A model generated the notes under the pieces. It was given only the letters and a program-made list of their open reading frames with translations, ran no database searches and was not told the DNA's origin. Below are positions 8,781-18,907 of a stretch of 64,000 nucleotides of DNA, piece by piece; the stretch's first letter is position 1; every line of letters begins with the position of its first letter. The stretch is taken from NCBI GenBank assembly GCA_963726085.1, contig CAVSAR010000006.1, positions 50,699 through 114,698 of the forward strand. The letters run 5' to 3'. The stretch comes from ZC4RG30 sp963726085. Lineage in GTDB: Bacteria > Pseudomonadota > Gammaproteobacteria > Steroidobacterales > Steroidobacteraceae. The position numbers and the translations under genes are program-made.

Positions 8781-11237
8781 ATGGGGTCAGGCTCGGTGAA
8801 AGATTCTCGCATCAAACAGCTTCTGGTTGCCCTGACGTTATCAGGGTGTGGCGCCGTGCTGGCAGCCCAGCCGGCGCCGGCCGTTGCCGACCACACCGAA
8901 GGCAAGGCCGGCTGGCAGCTGTTCGGCACCTATTGCACCGAGTGCCACAACGCGGATGACTGGGCCGGTGGCATCGCCTTTGACACCATGACCGAGGACG
9001 ACATCCCCAAGAACATTGAAGTATTCGAGAAAGTGGTGCGCAAGCTGCGCAGCCAGCAGATGCCGCCCGGCGGACACAAGGTTCCCGACCAGGCCACGCG
9101 CAAGGCGCTGGTCTCCTGGATGGAAGGCAACCTGGATGAGGCCGGCAAGGAGCATGAGGACCCGGGCCATGTGGGCCTGCATCGGCTCAACCGCAAGGAA
9201 TACGGCAATGCAGTGCATGACCTGCTGGGCATAGATGTCGACGTGACCAACCTGCTGCCGCGCGATGAACCGCGCAACGGCTTCGACAACATTGCCGCGG
9301 CGCTGCAGATCACCCCGTCGTTCCTTGACCAGTACATTTCCGCCGCGCGCACCGTGGTCGTGCAGGCCATGGGCAACAAGGACACGCTGCCCGCCGGCAC
9401 CACCTACCGCGCAACCAAACCCAGCACGCAGCTGTTTCACCAGGATGGCCTGCCGCTGGGTACCCGCGGCGGCATCGCGGTGGACCACAACTTCCCGGCC
9501 GACGGCCAGTACGTGCTCAACATCGCCAACATGGCGCAGGCCCTGTGGGTCTACAACATGGAGTTTGAGAACCCGCTGGTGGTAACGCTGGACGGCAAGC
9601 TGATCTACGAGACCAGCATCGGCGGCGAAGACGACATGAAGGCCATCGACCAGAAGCAGGATCCTGCGGTCGAGGCCATCAACCAGCGCCTCAAGAACAT
9701 CAAGTTCACGTCCACCGCGGGCGTGCATCACTTCGTGGTGGCGTTCAAGCATCGCACCTTTGCCGAATCCGAGGATCGGCTGCAGATGTACGCTCCCGGC
9801 GGCGGCCAGGACCGTGTGCTGCGCGTGACTTCCTTCGAGATCCGCGGCCCCTACGACGCCACCGGCGTCAGCATGACCGCCAGCCGCAGCCAGATCTTCG
9901 CGCCCTGCTATCCCAAGAACGCCGCGCAAGAGCAGCCCTGCGCACAGAAGGTCATCGGCACCATCGCGCGCCGCGCCTTCCGGCGCCCGGTGACCGACCA
10001 TGACATGCAGGGACTGATGGCCTTCTACACCGAGGGTCGCAAGAGCGGCGACTTCGACGCCGGCGTGCGCCGCGCGCTGACCGCAGTGCTGGCGCACCCG
10101 GATTTCCTGTTCCGGGCCGATGACGAGACCACGGCCAACCTCGCCCCCGGCACCATCTATCGCATCGACGACCTGAGCCTGGCCTCGCGCCTGTCGTTCT
10201 TCCTGTGGAGCAGCCTGCCGGATGACCAGCTGCTGGAGGTGGCCGGCGCCGGCAAGCTGCACGACCCGCAGGAGCTGCAGCGACAGGTCAAGCGCATGCT
10301 GGCGGACCCGCGCTCCATGACCCTGGCCACCAACTTCGGCGCGCAGTGGCTCAACCTGGGCAAGCTGGCCGAGATCAACCCGGACCCGGCGATCTTCCCC
10401 TACGCCAGTGGCGCGGCGGACCTGCGCGAGGACTTCCAGTCCGAGATTGCGCTGTTCATCGACGACATCTTCCGCAATGACCAGAGCGTGCTGGAGTTGC
10501 TGCGCTCCAAGACCACGTTCGTCAACGAGCGCCTGGCCCTGCACTACGACATCAACAGCGTGCGCGGCGACCAGTTCCGCAAGATCGAGCTCAAGGACTC
10601 CTATCGCTGGGGCCTGCTGGGCAAGGGCGGCGTGCTGATGGCCAGCTCCTACCCCAACCGCACCTCCCCTACAGTGCGCGGTGCCTATGTGCTGGAACGC
10701 ATCATGGGCACGCCCCCGCCGCCGCCGCCGCCGGTGGTGCCGGCGCTGACCGAGAACCAGGTGGGCGTCAAGGCCACCACCGTGCGCGAGCGGCTGGTGG
10801 CCCACCGGCAGAAGCCGCAGTGTTTCTCCTGCCACGCCGCCATCGATCCGATCGGCTTCGTGCTCGAGGGCTTCGATGCCACGGGCAAGGAACGCACCAT
10901 GGACCGCTTCGCGCGCACCGACATCGACATGCTGGGCACCATGCCCGACGGCACGACGGTGCGTAACCCGGACGAACTGCGCACGGCGCTGCTGGCCGAT
11001 CCCAGGCCGTTCGTCCAGAACCTGACCGAGCGGCTGATCACCTATGCGCTGGGTCGCGTCATCGAGGCCCATGACATGCCATTCGTGCGCGATATCGTGC
11101 GCAAGTCGGCCGCCGACGATTACCGTTTCTCGAACCTGGTGATGGGCATCGTCACCAGCGATGAATTCACCAAGGCCCGGATACCGGAGCCCAAAGTGGA
11201 CGCTCCGGTGATCAAGCAGGCCGCAGTACTCAGGTAG
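8781..11237 (+). CDS. DUF1592/DUF1588/DUF1587/DUF1585/DUF1595 cytochrome c-type lipoprotein
   Basis: An 818-residue exported protein of the planctomycete-like DUF1587-1592-1588-1595-1585 family. A c-type heme motif CTECH lies at residues 52-56 and a second CFSCH at 681-685, in the DUF1588/1585 part. A lipobox LSGC is at about residue 23. GTG 8796 would give a more ordinary 18-residue signal, so the start is uncertain. It is always found next to a DUF1552 protein, as here (6 bp downstream). Role: probably electron transfer or oxidation at the cell surface; no substrate is established. First gene of a four-gene operon. Confidence 0.85.
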   Translation: MGSGSVKDSRIKQLLVALTLSGCGAVLAAQPAPAVADHTEGKAGWQLFGTYCTECHNADDWAGGIAFDTMTEDDIPKNIEVFEKVVRKLRSQQMPPGGHKVPDQATRKALVSWMEGNLDEAGKEHEDPGHVGLHRLNRKEYGNAVHDLLGIDVDVTNLLPRDEPRNGFDNIAAALQITPSFLDQYISAARTVVVQAMGNKDTLPAGTTYRATKPSTQLFHQDGLPLGTRGGIAVDHNFPADGQYVLNIANMAQALWVYNMEFENPLVVTLDGKLIYETSIGGEDDMKAIDQKQDPAVEAINQRLKNIKFTSTAGVHHFVVAFKHRTFAESEDRLQMYAPGGGQDRVLRVTSFEIRGPYDATGVSMTASRSQIFAPCYPKNAAQEQPCAQKVIGTIARRAFRRPVTDHDMQGLMAFYTEGRKSGDFDAGVRRALTAVLAHPDFLFRADDETTANLAPGTIYRIDDLSLASRLSFFLWSSLPDDQLLEVAGAGKLHDPQELQRQVKRMLADPRSMTLATNFGAQWLNLGKLAEINPDPAIFPYASGAADLREDFQSEIALFIDDIFRNDQSVLELLRSKTTFVNERLALHYDINSVRGDQFRKIELKDSYRWGLLGKGGVLMASSYPNRTSPTVRGAYVLERIMGTPPPPPPPVVPALTENQVGVKATTVRERLVAHRQKPQCFSCHAAIDPIGFVLEGFDATGKERTMDRFARTDIDMLGTMPDGTTVRNPDELRTALLADPRPFVQNLTERLITYALGRVIEAHDMPFVRDIVRKSAADDYRFSNLVMGIVTSDEFTKARIPEPKVDAPVIKQAAVLR

Positions 11238-11242
11238 GACAC

Positions 11243-12564
11243 ATGTACATCACCAAGAAACACCTCTCGCGACGCACCATGCTGCAGGGCGCCGGCGCGG
11301 CCATCGCGCTGCCACTGCTGGATGCGATGATCCCCGCGGCCACCGCGCTGGCCGACACGGCTGCCAAGCCCGCGCCGCGCATGGGCTTCGTGTACTTCCC
11401 GCATGGCGCGATCATGAAGCAGCTGGTGCCCACTGAGCAGGCGGGCACGGACTACACGATCTCGCCGATCCTGAAGCCGCTGGAACCGTATCCGCTCGCA
11501 GATGACCATCGTCAGTGGCCTGCGCAACAAGGGCGGCGAGAGCTCGGACCCGCACGGCATCATGGCCGGCACCTGGCTGTCCTGCTTTGGCATCAAGGGT
11601 CGCGAGGCTGACCTGGGCACCACCGCCGACCAGCTGGCAGCGCGCTCCTTCGGTGCCGATACGCCCATGCCCTCGCTGGAACTGACCGGCGAGGGAGGCG
11701 CTGCCACCTGCGACCAGAGCGGCGGCGGCTGCAGCTACGGCAGCACGACGGCGTTTCGCACGCCCTTCCAGCCACTGCCCATGGAAGACAACCCGCGCAA
11801 GGTGTTCTACCAGCTGTTCGGCCAGGGCGACACCGCCGAGGAGCGCAAGGAGATCCTCAGCGAGACCGGCAGCCTGCTCGACTACGTGCTGGGCGAAGGG
11901 GCGTCCCTGAAGAAGCGCGTCAGCGCGGCCGACAGTGCGCGCGTCAGCGACTACCTGGACTCGGTGCGCGAGGTCGAGCGGCGCGTGCAGAGGCTGGCCA
12001 CCAGCAAGAGCATGGCAGATGAACCTGCCCAACGCACCGCAAGGGCGTCCCGGACCAGTTCGATGATCACCTCGACACGATGTTCGACATGATCGCGCTG
12101 GCCTGGCAGTCCAACCAGACCCGCGTGGCCTCGTTCATGATGGCCAAGGAGGTCAGCATGCGCACCTACCCCAACCTGCAGATCACCGAGGCGTTCCATC
12201 CGCTGTCGCACCATGGCGGGGATGCCGGCCAAGATCGAGCGCCTGGTCATGATCCAGAACTACCACACGCAGGTGTTCGCCAAGTTCATCAAGAAGCTCG
12301 TCGACCACCCAGGATGGCGACGGCACGCTGCTGGACCATTCGATCATCCTGTACGGCAGCAACATGAGCAACAGCGACCTGCACAACAACGACCCGTTGC
12401 CCAACGTGGTCCTGGGTCGCGGCTACGGCAAGATCAAGGGCGGCCAGCACCTGCAGTACCCGCAGGACACGCCGCACGCCAACCTGCTGCTGACGCTGCT
12501 GAATCGCGCCGGCGTGCCTGTGCAGTCACTCGGCAACAGCACCGGGCAGTTCGCGGAGGTCTGA
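11243..12564 (+). pseudogene. DUF1552 protein, disrupted by several single-base indels
   Basis: Protein similarity to the DUF1552 family runs continuously but changes frame at least five times: near 11493 (one extra C in a CCGCTCG run), two shifts between 12010 and 12055, near 12215 (GGGG where GGG is expected) and near 12303. Segments in order include the Tat-like start (KKHLSRRTMLQGAGAAIALP), GLRNKGGESSDPHGI, DQFDDHLDTMFDMIALAW, PAKIERLVMIQNYHTQVF and SNMSNSDLHNND. No in-frame stop interrupts the composite. It is either recently inactivated or an assembly artefact. Its partner gene upstream is intact. Confidence 0.85.
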
Positions 12565-14057
12565 TGGCCGCCAGGACACTGCGGCGCGGCGCGCTGGCTG
12601 CCGCGCTGGTTGCGGCGCTCGCCTGCCTTACACCGGCCTGGTCAGCAGGCCCCGCCGCAGACGTCAATGCGCGCCAGGGCGACGGCTCGACCGCGCTGCT
12701 GTGGGCGGTGTATGCAGGCGACGCCGATCGCGTCAGCACGCTGCTCAAGGCCGGCGCGGACGTCAGCCTTGGCAACGAGTTCGGCGCCACCCCCTTGAGC
12801 GAAGCCGCGCGCACCGGCAACACGCCGATTCTGGCGCTGCTGCTCAAGGCTGGCGCCAAGCCTAAGGCCGTCAACCAGGACGGGGAGACCGCGCTGCATG
12901 AAGTGGCCCGCACCGGCAACATCGAGTCGGCCAAGCTGCTGCTCAAGGCCGGCGCCAACATCGACGCCCGCGAGACCTGGGGTGGGCAGACGCCACTGCA
13001 CTGGGCCGCCTCGCAGAACCAGCCGGAGATGATCCGGTTCCTGGTCTCCAGGGGCGCTGATGTCAATGCGCGCGCCGCCGTGCGCGACTGGCAGCGTCGC
13101 GTCACCGCCGAGGGGCGCCCCAAGGACATGAACCGCGGCGGCTTCACGCCGCTGCTGTTCGCCGCGCGCGACGGGTTCGTCGAGTCGGTGCGCGTGCTGC
13201 TGCAGGGCAAGGCCGATATCAACCTGCCCGACCCGGATGGCACCTCACCGTTGCTGCTGACCTTGATCAACGGGCACTGGGACACGGCCAAGCTGCTGAT
13301 CGAGTCCGGCGCCAGCGTCAACGACTGGGATTTCTACGGTCAGTCACCGCTGTATATCGCGGTGGACATGAACATCCTGCCGGCGGGCTTCCGGGTCGAG
13401 TTGCCCAGCACCGACACGGCCAACGGCATCGAGGTAATCAAGCTGCTGCTGTCCCGGGGCGCCAACCCCAACTTGCAGCTCAAATTGCGCCCGCCCTATC
13501 GCAACGCGGTGCAGGACCGCAATGCCGATGCCACGCTGATCAGCGGCGCGACACCCCTGATGCGGGCCGCCACCGGCGGTGATGTCGAGGTGGTCAAGCT
13601 GCTGCTGGACGCCGGCGCACTTGTGGACCTGCCCATCGAGGACGGCACCACGCCGCTGATGGCAGCGGTATCGGCTTCCGGCACGCGTGGCAAGAACAAG
13701 ACCGAGGATCAGGCGCTGGCCACCGTCGCGCTGCTGCATGCGGCCGGTGCCGACGTCAACGCCAGCAGCCGGCGCGGCCTGACTGCCGCCCACAGCGCCG
13801 CGCTGCGCGGCTGGGACAAGGTGCTCAAGGCGCTGGCCGGCTATGGCGCCAACCTCGACGCCAGGGAATCCGACCAGCTCACGCCCCTGGACTATGCGCT
13901 GGGCCGCAGTCGCGTCGGGTTCCTGCAAACCAAGCCGCTGGTGCGCAACGACACCGCCGCGCTGCTGCGCCAGCTGGGCGCCAAATCCGAATCCCCCAAC
14001 CTGCCGCCGTGGCCCGGCGTCGGCACTCCCACCGTGAAGGCGATCGTACCCGAATGA
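12564..14057 (+). CDS. Exported ankyrin-repeat protein
   Basis: 497 residues: a signal peptide (AALVAALACLTPAWSAG) followed by about ten ankyrin repeats, for example DGSTALLWAVYAGDADRV and GATPLSEAARTGNTPILALL, separated by one insertion around residues 275-330. Ankyrin stacks are protein-binding scaffolds; the signal places it in the periplasm. ATG overlaps the stop of the DUF1552 gene (TGATG) and its own stop overlaps the next start (ATGA), so all four genes appear co-translated. Confidence 0.9.
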   Translation: MAARTLRRGALAAALVAALACLTPAWSAGPAADVNARQGDGSTALLWAVYAGDADRVSTLLKAGADVSLGNEFGATPLSEAARTGNTPILALLLKAGAKPKAVNQDGETALHEVARTGNIESAKLLLKAGANIDARETWGGQTPLHWAASQNQPEMIRFLVSRGADVNARAAVRDWQRRVTAEGRPKDMNRGGFTPLLFAARDGFVESVRVLLQGKADINLPDPDGTSPLLLTLINGHWDTAKLLIESGASVNDWDFYGQSPLYIAVDMNILPAGFRVELPSTDTANGIEVIKLLLSRGANPNLQLKLRPPYRNAVQDRNADATLISGATPLMRAATGGDVEVVKLLLDAGALVDLPIEDGTTPLMAAVSASGTRGKNKTEDQALATVALLHAAGADVNASSRRGLTAAHSAALRGWDKVLKALAGYGANLDARESDQLTPLDYALGRSRVGFLQTKPLVRNDTAALLRQLGAKSESPNLPPWPGVGTPTVKAIVPE

Positions 14058-14983
14058 CATTCCTCTCCCGGCGCGGCTTCCTGCATGCCGCTGCTGCGTC
14101 CTCTGCGGGCGCCGCGCTCTACGCCAATTCCACGGATACTGCGTGGGCCGCGGCCAGCGTGCCGCTGGCCGCTTCGTCTCTTGGCGACAACCTGGCCCTG
14201 ATCACCGGCGGCGGCGGCAATGTCGTGGCCATGGGCACTCCCGACGGCGCACTGCTGGTGGATGGTGGCAGCAGCGCGCGCGCAGCCTCGGTGCTCAAGC
14301 TGGCGCTCAAGACTGTCAACGCCAGGCAGCTGCACACGCTGTTCAACACGCACTGGCATCCGGACCAGACCGGCGGCAACGAGTACGCCGGCAAGCACGG
14401 CGCACGCATCATCGCGCACGAGAACACCAAGCTGTGGCTGGGGCGCAAGATCGTTACCGACTGGCTGCCGCAGGGCTACGGACCGCTACCCAAGTCCTCG
14501 TTGCCCAACAAGAGTTTCTACACCACCGACTCGATCGAGTTCGGCGGCGACACGCTGGCCTTTGGCCACCTTGGCCAGGCGCACACCGATGGCGACCTGT
14601 ACGTGCACTTTCAGAAGTCCAACATCCTGGTCGCCGGTGGCGTGGTATCCAGCGCCGGGTGGCCGGTGCTCGACTGGCAGACCGGCGGCTGGATCGGCGG
14701 CCTGGTCGCCGCCTACGATCGCCTGCTCAAGGTGGCCAATGACACCACGCGCGTGGTGCCGGCCAACGGCCCGGTGGTCGGACGCAAGGAACTTCAGGCC
14801 TGGCGCGACATGTACTTCCAGATCTTTGACCGCACGGTGAAGCAGCTGGTCAAGGGCATGGGGCCGGATGAAGTCGCGGCCGCCAACCTGGCCAAGGAAT
14901 ACGAAGCGCAGTGGGGCGACTCACGCGCGTTCGTGGTGTCCTCATTCAAGAGCCTGTGGGGACACTACGCACCGGACGCCTGA
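14054..14983 (+). CDS. Tat-exported metallo-beta-lactamase-fold hydrolase with altered metal motif
   Basis: 309 residues with a twin-arginine signal (SRRGFLHAAAAS) and an MBL fold. The signature HxHxDH reads HWHPDQ at 100-105, so the last metal-binding His is Gln105. The later ligand region GQAHTDGDLYVHF and the final His/Asn region remain. The change should weaken the second zinc site. The start overlaps the ankyrin stop by 4 bp. Substrate unknown; it belongs to the DUF1592/DUF1552 operon. Confidence 0.85.
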   Translation: MTFLSRRGFLHAAAASSAGAALYANSTDTAWAAASVPLAASSLGDNLALITGGGGNVVAMGTPDGALLVDGGSSARAASVLKLALKTVNARQLHTLFNTHWHPDQTGGNEYAGKHGARIIAHENTKLWLGRKIVTDWLPQGYGPLPKSSLPNKSFYTTDSIEFGGDTLAFGHLGQAHTDGDLYVHFQKSNILVAGGVVSSAGWPVLDWQTGGWIGGLVAAYDRLLKVANDTTRVVPANGPVVGRKELQAWRDMYFQIFDRTVKQLVKGMGPDEVAAANLAKEYEAQWGDSRAFVVSSFKSLWGHYAPDA

Positions 14984-15042
14984 TAAAAAAGCGTCAAGCG
15001 GTTAAACTTCGGTGGCCAATCCACCACAGGAGCACGGAAGCC

Positions 15043-15573
15043 ATGCGCAAGGGAATTCTCCTCGGTCTGATCGCGGTGTCGTGCCTGGCCAGCCTGCCAG
15101 CGTTGGCGGTGGACAACGGCATCTATCTGGGCGGTAGCGTCGGCGCGTCCAAAGTAACGGACCATGACTTCGGTATCAGCTCCGACGCCACGGGCTTTAA
15201 GGTCATCGCCGGCTGGCGCTTCATCGACTGGCTGGCGATCGAAGGCAACTATGTGGATTTCGGACCCGGCAATGACACGGCCGCGGGACAGAAGATCCGG
15301 ACCGATGGCAATGGCGTATCCGTGTCTGCCGTGGGCTTCTGGCCGATAGGTCCGGTTGACCTGTTCGCGCGCGTGGGGGCCTTCGACTGGAGTGCCAGCG
15401 CATCGTCGGAGAGCATCGGAAAATTCGGCAAGAACGGCACCGACGTCACCTATGGCGGCGGCGCGCAGTTTCGCCTCCTGGGCCTCAGCCTGCGTGCTGA
15501 ATACGAGCGCTTCGACCTTAGCGGCACGGATGTGGACCTGTTTACGGTCGGGGCTACCTGGACCTTTTTCTGA
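15043..15573 (+). CDS. Outer-membrane beta-barrel protein (OmpA/OmpW-like fold)
   Basis: 176 residues: signal peptide ending PALA, then alternating beta-strand segments (GIYLGGSVGASKV, GFKVIAGWRFIDWLAIEGNYV) and a C-terminal aromatic strand ending TWTFF, the usual outer-membrane insertion signal. Start ATG 15043 follows a purine-rich CACAGGAGCA. The stop region overlaps the convergent dehydrogenase gene by 20 bp. Confidence 0.8.
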   Translation: MRKGILLGLIAVSCLASLPALAVDNGIYLGGSVGASKVTDHDFGISSDATGFKVIAGWRFIDWLAIEGNYVDFGPGNDTAAGQKIRTDGNGVSVSAVGFWPIGPVDLFARVGAFDWSASASSESIGKFGKNGTDVTYGGGAQFRLLGLSLRAEYERFDLSGTDVDLFTVGATWTFF

Positions 15574-17422
15574 ACGCCAGGAACACATTGCCCACGCGCT
15601 GGCCGGCCATCAGGCCGTAGCCTGAGTTGACGAACAGGTAGCCATTGGCGGCGATGATCGACGCATTGTCGATCGCGCCGCCATGTCCCTCGACCCCGTT
15701 GATGCCCGTGAACGGCTGCGCGGTGTCGAAGCTCCAGCGCACCGCGCCGGTGGCGACATCAAAGGCGCGCAGCCAGCCATCCACGCTGCCCTCCACCACC
15801 ACGTCGTCGATCACCGCCGGCGCGCCCGACAGTCCGATGTTGGTGGCGCAGGTGGGCACGTGCTGCTTGCGCTCGCCGCTGCAGTCGGCAACGGAAGTGT
15901 AGCTCCAGCGCACCGCGCCCGTGGCCGCATCCACCGCATGCAGTCCGGGTACCTGGTTGGGATCTTCGCCGTTGGGACCGGGGAATTTATGGATGGGAGC
16001 AAACACGCGCTGGCCATCAAAGGCGATGCCCCAGTGGATGCCACCGATGGGCGAGCCCTTGCCAAACTCGCGGCTCCACAGCAGCTTGCCGCCCGCATCC
16101 GGATCCAGCGCCCACAGCGTCCCGGACTTCTGGCCCGCCAACAGCACCTCGCGCCCATCGGGCAGCTTGGCGAGCAATACGGAGGCGCCGAAATCATGGT
16201 CCAGCAACCGGCCCTCGCGCGGACAGTTCAAGGCCTCCGGCCGGCGCATGCACGAGGTCAGGAAGATATCGTCCTTGGTCGCCTGGAATTTCCAGCGCAG
16301 CTTGCCGCTCTTCATGTCGATGGCCAGCACCGAGTCGGTGGTGTCCCACGCCGGCGCCGACGTGGCCTCGCCGGTGCCCACGTAGATCAGCCCGCGCTTG
16401 AGGTCCAGCGCCGGTGACGACCAGATCGGCGCACCCGACGGGCCCCACATCTGCTGCCCGTCGCCACGATCACGGATGGGCGCGGCCTGCGGCATGGTGT
16501 GGTACGTCCACACGGTGCGCCCATCGCGCGCGTCCAGTGCGGTGACGGCCCCGTGGGTCTTGCAGCACAGGTGCTTGTCCTCGCCCCCCAGGTTGATTTC
16601 CGATGCGGAGATGGGCACATAGATCCGGTTGTCGTGGACCAGCGGCGTGCCCGTGGTGTTGGACAGGTCCCAGAACCCCACCTGCTTCTTCCACAGCAGC
16701 TTGCCGGTCGCGGCATCGACCAGGTGCACGTAGGTGGCGATGTCGGAAAACGCCAGCACGGCGCGGCCGTTGCCCAGCACGCCGTAGGCGACGCCGGTGC
16801 GCAGGGGAATGTCGTGCGCATACACCCACTTGAAGCACGGTTTGGCGCCGCTGATGTCCACCGCGAACAGGCGCGCCTCGTCGCCGACCGGCAGGTACAG
16901 CGTGTCGCCCACCACCGCCGCCTGCGCGCGCATGGTGGTCGCGCGCGGAAAGGCCAGCGCCCACGCCAGCTGCAGCTGGCTGACGTCCGCGCCGGTGAGT
17001 CCCGCCTGCTGTGCCGTCAGGTGCCGGTTGTTGTCGAAGGTAAAGCCAAATCCGGCCACCGTGGCCGCGCTGGCCGTGGCATCCGTCGCGCCCCCCTTGG
17101 TGCAGCGCATCCGCTCTATCCAGGTCTCGTCCACTACCTGCCGGCCGACGATGTAGTCCACCAGCTGGCCCTGCTGGGCGGCGCTCATCTGGTCGCCCTG
17201 CAGCTTCATCTTGCCGCGCGTCAGCGCAAAGTGAATGGTTCCATAGCGCATGCCGCGCAGCGTTTCAAAGGGGACGGACTTGGTTTCCTGCGCATGGTCA
17301 TGGCAGGCGGCGCAGTGCTTCTCGTACAGCGCCTTGCCGGGATGATCCTGCGCGGCCAACGCCGCCATCGACCAGGTCAGCCCGATCGCAACGCCCACGC
17401 TGGCCAACACGATTCCTCGCAT
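15554..17422 (-). CDS. Cytochrome c / PQQ-type beta-propeller dehydrogenase (polyvinyl-alcohol-dehydrogenase-like)
   Basis: 622 residues: signal peptide, a small cytochrome c domain with CAACH at 37-41, then a quinoprotein beta-propeller with repeated W motifs (AATGKLLWKKQV, GRTVWTYHT, GGKLLWSREF, AATGAVRWSYT) and a CC pair (KHLCCKT). This layout matches PQQ-dependent dehydrogenases of the polyvinyl-alcohol type, which oxidise alcohols in the periplasm. The substrate is not fixed by sequence. A related protein is encoded at 18908-20752 on the other strand. Confidence 0.82.
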   Translation of the reverse strand: MRGIVLASVGVAIGLTWSMAALAAQDHPGKALYEKHCAACHDHAQETKSVPFETLRGMRYGTIHFALTRGKMKLQGDQMSAAQQGQLVDYIVGRQVVDETWIERMRCTKGGATDATASAATVAGFGFTFDNNRHLTAQQAGLTGADVSQLQLAWALAFPRATTMRAQAAVVGDTLYLPVGDEARLFAVDISGAKPCFKWVYAHDIPLRTGVAYGVLGNGRAVLAFSDIATYVHLVDAATGKLLWKKQVGFWDLSNTTGTPLVHDNRIYVPISASEINLGGEDKHLCCKTHGAVTALDARDGRTVWTYHTMPQAAPIRDRGDGQQMWGPSGAPIWSSPALDLKRGLIYVGTGEATSAPAWDTTDSVLAIDMKSGKLRWKFQATKDDIFLTSCMRRPEALNCPREGRLLDHDFGASVLLAKLPDGREVLLAGQKSGTLWALDPDAGGKLLWSREFGKGSPIGGIHWGIAFDGQRVFAPIHKFPGPNGEDPNQVPGLHAVDAATGAVRWSYTSVADCSGERKQHVPTCATNIGLSGAPAVIDDVVVEGSVDGWLRAFDVATGAVRWSFDTAQPFTGINGVEGHGGAIDNASIIAANGYLFVNSGYGLMAGQRVGNVFLAFRKRSR

Positions 17423-17447
17423 GATTCCCTACCCCCGTAGTTACCGT

Positions 17448-18827
17448 TCAGCACTCGATCACGTTCACTGCCAGTCCGCCGCGCGAAGTTTCCTTGTACT
17501 TGGTCTTCATGTCCGCGCCGGTCTCGCGCATGGTCTTGATCACCTGGTCCAGCGACACATAGTGGGTGCCGTCGCCACGCAGCGCCATCCGCGCCGCGTT
17601 GATGGCCTTGACCGACGCGATGGCGTTGCGCTCGATGCAGGGAATCTGCACCAGGCCGCCCACCGGATCACAGGTCAGGCCCAGGTGATGCTCCATGCCG
17701 ATCTCGGCGGCATTCTCCGCCTGCGCCGGCGTGCCACCCAGCACTTCGCACAATGCGCCCGCGGCCATGGAACAGGCCACGCCCACCTCGCCCTGGCAGC
17801 CCACTTCCGCACCCGACAGGCTGGCGTTTTCCTTGTAAAGCAGTGCGATGGCAGCGGCGGCCAGCAGGAAATCAACCACGCCCCGGTCGGTGGCACCCGG
17901 GATGAACCGCCGGTAATAATGCAGCACGGCCGGCACGATGCCCGCGGCGCCGTTGGTGGGCGCGGTGACCACGCGGCCACCTGCGGCATTCTCTTCATTG
18001 ACGGCCAGCGCGTACAGGTTGACCCAGTCCAGCACCACCAGCTGGTCGCGCAAGGCAGCTTCGGGATTGGCAGTGAGCGCCCGGTACAGATCCGGTGCGC
18101 GGCGCTTGACCTTGTAGCCTCCGGGCAGCACCCCGTCCGCGGCGCAGCCGCGACGCACGCAATCCTGCATGACCTCCCAGATGCGCAGCAGCCCGGCGTC
18201 GATGGCGGCATCGTCGCGCCAGTGGCGCTCGTTGATGCGCATTACCCCGGCGATGCTTAAGCCCTCGCGCGCGCACACCCCGAGCAGTTCGTCGCCCGAG
18301 TGAAAAGCCAGCGGCAACACCGTAGTGTCGGCCGCAATGCGCTGGCCACCCGGGGCGGCCTCATCAGCCGTGACGACGAAACCGCCGCCCACGGAATAGA
18401 AATCCCGTTGCAGCAGCGCGCTGGCACCGGCATCGAAGGCCGTAAAGCGCATGCCATTGGGATGCAGCGGCAGGCTGTCATGTCGATTGAACACCAGGTC
18501 GGTGGCGGCATCGAACTCGACGGCATGCTGGCCGGCCAGCAACACGGTACGCGAGGCGCGCACCGCCTCGAGAAACGCGGGCACGCCCGCCACATCGACC
18601 GTGTCCGGCTCGAATCCGGCCAGCCCCAGCAACACCGCCTTGTCACTGCCGTGGCCCTTGCCGGTCGCACCCAGCGACCCGAACAGCTCCACCCGCAGAC
18701 GCACGGGCCGCAACTGCTGCGCCTGCAGCGTCACGGCAAACTGGCGGGCTGCGCGCATCGGGCCCACGGTGTGCGAACTGGATGGCCCGATGCCAATCTT
18801 GAATAGCTCGAAGCAGCTGACGGCCAT
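17448..18827 (-). CDS. sdaA: L-serine ammonia-lyase (iron-sulfur dependent)
   Basis: SdaA deaminates L-serine to pyruvate. The 459-residue single-chain form has the beta domain opening FKIGIGPSSSHTVGPM and the alpha domain with 4Fe-4S cysteines (GCQGEVGVACSMAAGALC; LTCDPVGGLVQIPC). Length and order match the gammaproteobacterial enzyme. It stands between two PQQ-type dehydrogenase genes without an obvious pathway link. Confidence 0.96.
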   Translation of the reverse strand: MAVSCFELFKIGIGPSSSHTVGPMRAARQFAVTLQAQQLRPVRLRVELFGSLGATGKGHGSDKAVLLGLAGFEPDTVDVAGVPAFLEAVRASRTVLLAGQHAVEFDAATDLVFNRHDSLPLHPNGMRFTAFDAGASALLQRDFYSVGGGFVVTADEAAPGGQRIAADTTVLPLAFHSGDELLGVCAREGLSIAGVMRINERHWRDDAAIDAGLLRIWEVMQDCVRRGCAADGVLPGGYKVKRRAPDLYRALTANPEAALRDQLVVLDWVNLYALAVNEENAAGGRVVTAPTNGAAGIVPAVLHYYRRFIPGATDRGVVDFLLAAAAIALLYKENASLSGAEVGCQGEVGVACSMAAGALCEVLGGTPAQAENAAEIGMEHHLGLTCDPVGGLVQIPCIERNAIASVKAINAARMALRGDGTHYVSLDQVIKTMRETGADMKTKYKETSRGGLAVNVIEC

Positions 18828-18907
18828 GCAGGCAAGATAGACCCTGCCAAGGTCCGGCGCTTATACTTTCCAGCTACAAAACCAATGGATTTTCAGGGGA
18901 AAAACGC

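Noticed and set aside
8841..11072. Very long minus-strand open frame (over 700 codons) opposite the DUF1592 gene
   Set aside because: It is the antisense of a well-supported gene in GC-rich DNA; composition is Gly/His/Ala/Val-rich and no domain is visible.
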